Assembly: GCF_001613505.1 (NCBI RefSeq)
Contig: NZ_BDCM01000013.1
Span: forward strand, 1 to 64,000
Source of the DNA: Nocardia mikamii NBRC 108933
GTDB taxonomy: Bacteria; Actinomycetota; Actinomycetes; Mycobacteriales; Mycobacteriaceae
Reading direction: 5' to 3'
Length of the DNA: 64,000 nt
The notes beneath the pieces are model-generated. The model was given only the letters and a program-made list of their open reading frames with translations, was not told the DNA's origin and did not search any database. The translations under genes and the position numbers were made by a program. This document shows, in pieces, positions 59,308 to 64,000 of this stretch; the stretch's first letter is position 1; every line of letters begins with the position of its first letter.

Positions 59308-60285
59308 TCACTGTGGAGGCAGATGCGGTTCCGACGGCGGCGCGCCACTGGGGCCCGCATGGGGGGTGGGAGCCGAGGTCGATTCCGGGCCACCGCGCTG
59401 CTCCGGTGAGGAGGGGTAACCCGGTTGCGGATCGGCCGCACCGTGGGCCGGCGCGGCGGGCTGATGGACGTGGCCCGACGGCGCGCCGGCGACCGGGTGC
59501 GGGTGGGCGGCGTTCGAATCTTCCTGGGCACCCGACGGAAGAGGCTGGTAGCCCGGCGCCCCAGGGTAAGCCGGTGCGGGGACGCCCGGATAGCCGGGAA
59601 CAGCGGCGCCCGGATGCGAGGGCCAGCCGTGAGGCGCGGGAATGGGTGACGCAGACCCGGGGACCGCAGGTACTACGGGAGCCGGATAGCCGGGCTGGGC
59701 GGCGGGGTAGACCGCCGGCCCCGGGTAAAACGCGGCGCCGGGGTAACCGGGGACCGCCGACGGAGACGCGGAGGTCGCCGGGGCGCCCGGTTTGCTCGCG
59801 ATCAGGGTTCCCACTGCCGCGAGAATCGCGATGGCGGCGGGTATCGCGAGCCAGTTGCCTCTGTCTGCCAACCGAACGTAGGACTCGATGCAGACCACCA
59901 CGACGTTCTGGGTGACCGTGACGAACAAGGCGCCGCCGCCCAACGCGGCGATGGTGCGAACCCGAACGGATCCCGAACCGGAAATCGCCAGCAGAGTGCC
60001 GCCGACCAGCGCGGCGAGCGCGCACACCCAGAACGGGATCAGCGCGGCACTCGAGCCGTACTCGAAGACGGAATAACCTCCGCCCGAGACGACGAGTCCC
60101 CAGATGGACTGCGCGGCTGCGAGAATCGCCGCCGCCGCCAAGGCAATACCCGCCACGACGTCGACGGCAGCGCGCTTACCGGCAGCCGTGGGCCGCGAGA
60201 ATGGCTGAGCACCAGGGTAATTCGGCGGCACACCCCAGCCCGGTGGTTGCGGTGCGGGATATCCGGGCTGGTACGGGTTCGCCAT
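59308..60285 (-). CDS. membrane protein with Pro/Gly/Tyr-rich tails
   Basis: 325 residues. A short N-terminal tail NPYQPGYPAPQPPGWG is followed by four transmembrane helices (about 38-62, 80-100, 110-132, 146-162). A disordered C-terminal half is rich in PGYPxP-type repeats, then Ser/Pro/His-rich sequence. Such tails are common in actinobacterial membrane proteins that localise to poles or condensates. No family name recognised. The ATG at 60285 has GGAG upstream. Alone between two gaps. Confidence 0.75.
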   Translation of the reverse strand: MANPYQPGYPAPQPPGWGVPPNYPGAQPFSRPTAAGKRAAVDVVAGIALAAAAILAAAQSIWGLVVSGGGYSVFEYGSSAALIPFWVCALAALVGGTLLAISGSGSVRVRTIAALGGGALFVTVTQNVVVVCIESYVRLADRGNWLAIPAAIAILAAVGTLIASKPGAPATSASPSAVPGYPGAAFYPGPAVYPAAQPGYPAPVVPAVPGSASPIPAPHGWPSHPGAAVPGYPGVPAPAYPGAPGYQPLPSGAQEDSNAAHPHPVAGAPSGHVHQPAAPAHGAADPQPGYPSSPEQRGGPESTSAPTPHAGPSGAPPSEPHLPPQ

Positions 60286-60559
60286 CGGTCGCAGCTCCTT
60301 GTCGACATCGCTTGCGGCTCAGCCTAAGCGACTACCGAGGTACGCGCGGGTTCGCCGGCATACCGTCGAAGCGACGCGGCGACAACAGACAGGGCGACAG
60401 CCGAGGGGCCGACCAGCCGGTCAGCCGCGGAACCGCGACCGGCTGCCGAACGGCGCACACCAACTGGACCGGCTACCGCGGCTCCGCCGGCCCACCAGGT
60501 CGCGAACCTGCGCCGTGTCGCCGTACGGTCGACACCGCCGGCGACGCGGCAGGGCACGG

Positions 60560-60964
60560 CTACATCGACCCCGTGCAGAACATCGGCTGGACCACGAAAT
60601 TGTTGCCGGGGTTCGTATCCGGCGTCGTACTCGTCACCGTGGCGGTGATCAGTTCCAGCGTGCGCGCGGTGCCGACCGTGTAGTTGGCGATTTCTCCCGG
60701 CGCCAGAGCGGGTTTGACGATGGACCCGGACGGACCGAACGGCGTCCAGTAGTCGACCGCCACATTCTCCGCGGTCGCGGTGCCGATATTGCGGACGATC
60801 ACCTGCAACGGCGGCGGGAAGCCCGGCAGCGCCCCGCCACAGTAGGTGTAGACCTCCACATCGGCACCGGTCGGTTCGGCCTGCGCCGCAACACCGAAAC
60901 CCACCGCGGTCGTGGCCGCCATCGCCACCCCGGCGGCCAGCACGCCGATACGCCCGATCTTCAT
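60560..60964 (-). CDS. small secreted protein
   Basis: 134 residues with a signal peptide (KIGRIGVLAAGVAMAATTAV, cleavage near AQAEP). The mature domain is about 105 residues of beta-rich sequence (LQVIVRNIGTATAENVAVDY, IANYTVGT) resembling a CARDB or immunoglobulin-like fold. Two cysteines, one near each end, may form a disulfide. GGGAGG lies seven bases before the ATG at 60964. Function unknown. Confidence 0.75.
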   Translation of the reverse strand: MKIGRIGVLAAGVAMAATTAVGFGVAAQAEPTGADVEVYTYCGGALPGFPPPLQVIVRNIGTATAENVAVDYWTPFGPSGSIVKPALAPGEIANYTVGTARTLELITATVTSTTPDTNPGNNFVVQPMFCTGSM

Positions 60965-61340
60965 AGGAACCTCCCGCTCGCCGAACTCACGTACGGAATA
61001 TCGAGATCTCGGCGGGCCTGTTATGCCCCGAAAAGGATGGGCACGCCCGGCATGCTGCCCGATCCGCGGGCACCAGGTACCGAGTGGCGTCGCGCACGGC
61101 GGGGAAGGCCCATCCGTCCCGGCGGCGCGAACGATCACGGGCGGCGCCGTGCACACGAGCGTTCGTGCGCTCTCGAGCGGTTCACAAGTTTGGCGATAAC
61201 TCACGAATCCTCGTTCACTTTCCGCTATCGTCGCGCTCGTCGGGACGGTGTCTCGGCGGGGCCGGTGTCGCGGCGGCGAGGCAGGTCCCTCTCGACCTTC
61301 GGTCGCGTCCGGACCGTCGGCGGTGTTGTGGAGGAGCAGG
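60965..61340. other. divergent intergenic region
   Basis: 376 bases between the secreted-protein gene and the acyl-CoA ligase gene. The open frames here are unconvincing. No strong palindrome was found; a TATCGT at about 61225 could be a -10 box for the ligase but lacks a good -35 partner. Confidence 0.4.
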
Positions 61341-62873
61341 ATGTACCCCGGTGCGCATGTGGATCGTTTCCCTGATAAACCGGCGGTCGTGCTGGCCGAG
61401 AGCGGTGCGGCGCTGACCTACCGCGAGCTCGAGGACAACTCGGTTCGCCTCGCGCGTCACCTCTACGACGCGGGCCTGCGGAGGGGCGATCACGTCGCGC
61501 TGCTGTCGGGCAATACGCTCGAGGTGTACGAGGTCTACTGGGCGGCGTTGCGATCCGGCCTTTACATCACGGCCGTCAACCGGCATCTGTCGGCGGATGA
61601 GATCAGCTATATCGTCGACGATTGCGGCGCGCGGGCGCTCATCGTGTCGGCGGAGCTGGCGGATGTGGCCGAGCGGGTGGTCGAGCAGACGCCCGGGGTC
61701 GGGATCCGGCTCGCCTTCGGCGGCACTGTTCCCGGATACGACTCGTACGACAAGGCGCTGGCCGCGTCCTCTTCGGAGCCGCTGCCGGATCAGCCGCGCG
61801 GCGCCGACATGCTGTATTCGTCGGGCACCACCGGCCGCCCGAAGGGCATCAAACACCCGTTGCCCGACCGTCAGGTCGGCGATGCGCCGGGTGACACCTA
61901 CACCGCTGTATTCGGCCCGCTCTACGGATTCGACACCGACACGGTGTACCTGTCGCCGGCTCCGCTGTATCACGCCGCGCCGTTGCGGTTCGGCGGCGTC
62001 GTGCACGCTCTCGGCGGAACCGTGGTGGTGCTGGAGCGCTTCGACGCCGAACAGGCGCTCGCCGCGATCGAACGCTATCGCGTCACCCACAGCCAGTGGG
62101 TGCCGACGATGTTCGTGCGCATGCTGAAACTCGACGAGAGCGTGCGTGCCCGCTACGACGTCTCGAGTATGCGAGTCGCCGTCCACGCCGCCGCACCGTG
62201 TCCGGTGCAGGTGAAGCAGGCGATGATCGACTGGTGGGGGCCGGTGCTGCACGAGTACTACGCCTCCACCGAAGGAAACGGCGCCACCTTCATCGACAGC
62301 GAGCAGTGGTTGCGCAAGCCCGGTTCGGTCGGGCCGGCGGGCTTGGGCGCGGTTCGCATCTGCGACGACGACGGGCGCGAGTTGCCCGCCGGTGAGATCG
62401 GCACCATCTATTTCGAACGCGAGGAAGTCCCGTTCGACTACCACAACGATCCGGAGAAGACCGCGAAGGCGATTCACCCGGATCACCCGACCTGGACCAC
62501 CACCGGCGATATCGGCTACATCGACGCCGACGGGTTCCTGTTCCTGACCGACCGCAAGGCGTTCATGATCATCTCCGGCGGGGTGAACATCTACCCGCAG
62601 GAGATCGAGGACGCCCTGGCCCTGCACCCCGACGTCCTCGATGTGGCGGTGATCGGTGTGCCCGACGAGGAGATGGGCGAATCGGTGAAGGCGGTCGTCC
62701 AGCCCGCCCCCGGCGCGGAGCCGGGATCCGAACTGGCGCAACGACTCCGCGATTTCCTGCGCGAGCGCATCGCCCACTACAAGGTGCCGCGCAGCTTCGA
62801 CTTCGCGGACGAATTGCCTCGTACACCGACGGGAAAGCTGGTCAAGGGCAAGCTGCGCGCGCAGTACGTGTGA
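61341..62873 (+). CDS. acyl-CoA synthetase (FadD4-like)
   Basis: 510-residue adenylate-forming ligase. The P-loop is LYSSGTTGRPKGIKHP, motif A5 is EYYASTEGNG, the ATP Asp is in TTGDIGYIDADG, the hinge is DRKAFMIISGGVNIYPQEIE and the catalytic Lys is in RTPTGKLVKGKL. The start MYPGAHVDRFPDKPAVV matches mycobacterial FadD4-type ligases as I recall them. GGAGGAG lies six bases before the ATG. Activates a carboxylic acid as its CoA ester; substrate unknown. Confidence 0.92.
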   Translation: MYPGAHVDRFPDKPAVVLAESGAALTYRELEDNSVRLARHLYDAGLRRGDHVALLSGNTLEVYEVYWAALRSGLYITAVNRHLSADEISYIVDDCGARALIVSAELADVAERVVEQTPGVGIRLAFGGTVPGYDSYDKALAASSSEPLPDQPRGADMLYSSGTTGRPKGIKHPLPDRQVGDAPGDTYTAVFGPLYGFDTDTVYLSPAPLYHAAPLRFGGVVHALGGTVVVLERFDAEQALAAIERYRVTHSQWVPTMFVRMLKLDESVRARYDVSSMRVAVHAAAPCPVQVKQAMIDWWGPVLHEYYASTEGNGATFIDSEQWLRKPGSVGPAGLGAVRICDDDGRELPAGEIGTIYFEREEVPFDYHNDPEKTAKAIHPDHPTWTTTGDIGYIDADGFLFLTDRKAFMIISGGVNIYPQEIEDALALHPDVLDVAVIGVPDEEMGESVKAVVQPAPGAEPGSELAQRLRDFLRERIAHYKVPRSFDFADELPRTPTGKLVKGKLRAQYV

Positions 62874-62931
62874 GGGTCGGTCGGGTCGGGCTCGCCCGGC
62901 GACCACGAAACTCACCGGGAATCAATGCTTT

Positions 62932-64000
62932 TCATCGTGGGACGTTGCGCAGATTCGATCGAGCCATGTCGATCATGCGGCCCACTCCGCCGGTGAGCAC
63001 GATCTTGCTGGCTGCGAGCGCGAAGCCGCGTACCTGGGCCGCGGTGATGTGCGGCGGCAGGGACAGGGCGTTCGGATCGGTGACCAGGTCGACCAGCGCG
63101 GGGCCCGGATGTGCCAGCGCCTCGGCGAGGGCGGCGTGGATGTCGGACGGTTCGGTGACTCGCACGGCATGGATGCCCGCGGCGCGGGCCACGGCGGCGA
63201 AATCGACCGGGGCATGGTCGGTTTCGAAATTCGGCAGGCCGTCCACCAGCATCTCCAGCCGCACCATACCCAGCGACGAATTGTTGAAGACGATGATCTT
63301 CACCGGCAGCCGATGCAGCGCCACGGTGAGCAGTTCACCCATCAGCATGCCCAACCCGCCGTCGCCGGACATCGAGATCACCTGCCGGTCCGGATAGGCG
63401 AATTGCGCGCCGATGGCATGCGGCAGGGCGTTGGCCATCGTGCCGTGCAGGAACGACCCGATCACCCGGCGGCGGCCGTTCGGCGTCAGATAGCGGGCCG
63501 CCCACACATTGCACATGCCGGTGTCGACGGTGAAGATCGCGTCGTCGGAGGCGACTTCGTCGAGGATATCGGCGGCGTATTCCGGGTGAATCGGCGTGTG
63601 GTCGGCCACATTTCGGGTGTAGGCATCGACGACCTGCTCGAGCAGGCGGTAGTGCTCGCCGAGCATGCGGTCCAGGAATTCGCGGTCGGATTTCTGCCTC
63701 AGCAGTGGTAGGACCGCCCGCAGCGTTTCCCGGACGTCGCCGTGCACGGCCAGCTGCAGCGGCGTGCGCCGGCCGAGGCGGGCGGCGTCGTGGTCGATCT
63801 GCACCGTATTGGATCCCGGCAGGAATTCGTCGTAGGGAAAATCGGTGCCGACCAGCACGACCAGGTCGGCCTCGTGCATGGCCTTGTAGCAGGCGCCGTA
63901 GCCGAGTAGACCGCTCATTCCCACGTCGTGGGGATTGTCGAACTGGATCCATTCCTTACCGCGCAGGCTGTGCCCGATGGGTGCGTGCAGCAGTTCCGCG
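62932..64000 (-). CDS. thiamine-diphosphate enzyme, PoxB-like (N-terminus outside window)
   Basis: The frame is open through the right edge, so the gene starts beyond 64000; 355 C-terminal codons are visible. They contain the central cofactor domain (VVLVGTDFPYDEFLP, NTVQIDHDAARLGRR) and the ThDP domain: FTVDTGMCNVWAARYL, GSFLHGTMANALPHAIGAQ, and the metal motif SGDGGLGMLMGELLTV with NNSSLGMV. This pattern fits pyruvate dehydrogenase (quinone)/pyruvate oxidase more than acetolactate synthase. It would oxidise pyruvate to acetate at the membrane. Convergent with the ligase gene. Confidence 0.87.
   Translation of the reverse strand, partial: AELLHAPIGHSLRGKEWIQFDNPHDVGMSGLLGYGACYKAMHEADLVVLVGTDFPYDEFLPGSNTVQIDHDAARLGRRTPLQLAVHGDVRETLRAVLPLLRQKSDREFLDRMLGEHYRLLEQVVDAYTRNVADHTPIHPEYAADILDEVASDDAIFTVDTGMCNVWAARYLTPNGRRRVIGSFLHGTMANALPHAIGAQFAYPDRQVISMSGDGGLGMLMGELLTVALHRLPVKIIVFNNSSLGMVRLEMLVDGLPNFETDHAPVDFAAVARAAGIHAVRVTEPSDIHAALAEALAHPGPALVDLVTDPNALSLPPHITAAQVRGFALAASKIVLTGGVGRMIDMARSNLRNVPR

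Noticed and set aside
59500..59760. Repetitive DNA considered as a CRISPR array
   Set aside because: The repeats are codon-level repeats of Pro-Gly-Tyr in a coding gene, without regular spacers.

Overview
The window is high-GC actinobacterial DNA that fits Nocardia or a close relative in the Mycobacteriales. The evidence is the arginine gene order, mycobacterial-style genes (an hydrolase/acyl-CoA synthetase fusion, MMPL, a TIGR00027 methyltransferase, mycothiol-type DinB proteins), leaderless starts, and a backbone I recognise from the M. tuberculosis Rv1683-Rv1689 region: synthetase fusion, Trm112, TetR, ABC permease, ABC ATPase, mpg, tyrS. Here that backbone is interrupted by several blocks of accessory genes. 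Locus comparisons are from memory.

Left part (1-11.3 kb): tandem rRNA-type promoters reading out of the left edge, behind tyrS. Next come an NmrA/AraC pair, a GntR/DoxX pair, and leuA with a readable leucine leader peptide and attenuator. These are followed by mpg, a small secreted protein, an oxidoreductase/ECF41 sigma pair and a DsbA-like FrnE protein.

Centre (11.3-29.3 kb): a two-armed biosynthetic gene cluster. The minus arm is ubiA, rppA (tetrahydroxynaphthalene synthase), a cupin, an FMN reductase, a methyltransferase and an MMPL exporter. The plus arm is eight overlapping genes: acyl-CoA dehydrogenase, thioester reductase-like protein, SDR, a protein with a swivelling phosphohistidine domain, ACP, fatty acyl-AMP ligase-like enzyme, a truncated pyruvate phosphate dikinase and a winged-helix partner. 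The arms diverge from one promoter region, and a LuxR-type ATPase regulator closes the right end. No cluster I know combines a naphthalene polyketide synthase with a split PEP-synthase-type phosphotransferase and a lipid-loading ACP module. This is the best candidate for an undescribed system.

29.6-41.8 kb: a backbone ABC exporter with its TetR and a palindromic operator, Trm112, a cell-envelope glycosylation module (GtrA, a large membrane protein, GT2, WecE-like aminotransferase), the synthetase fusion, idi, a decayed flavohaemoprotein end and an SMR transporter.

41.8-57.5 kb: arginine biosynthesis split into argCJBDFR and argG-methyltransferase-argH. Each part has its own near-identical ArgR box. 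The parts are separated by about 5 kb of regulators, a reductase, a methyltransferase and DinB-type proteins, including two divergent TetR-controlled pairs with clear operators.

57.5-64 kb: remnants of an SDR and a MarR gene, a GNAT gene coupled to a second translation initiation factor IF-1, a proline-rich membrane protein, a secreted protein, an acyl-CoA ligase and the C-terminal part of a PoxB-type enzyme cut by the right edge.
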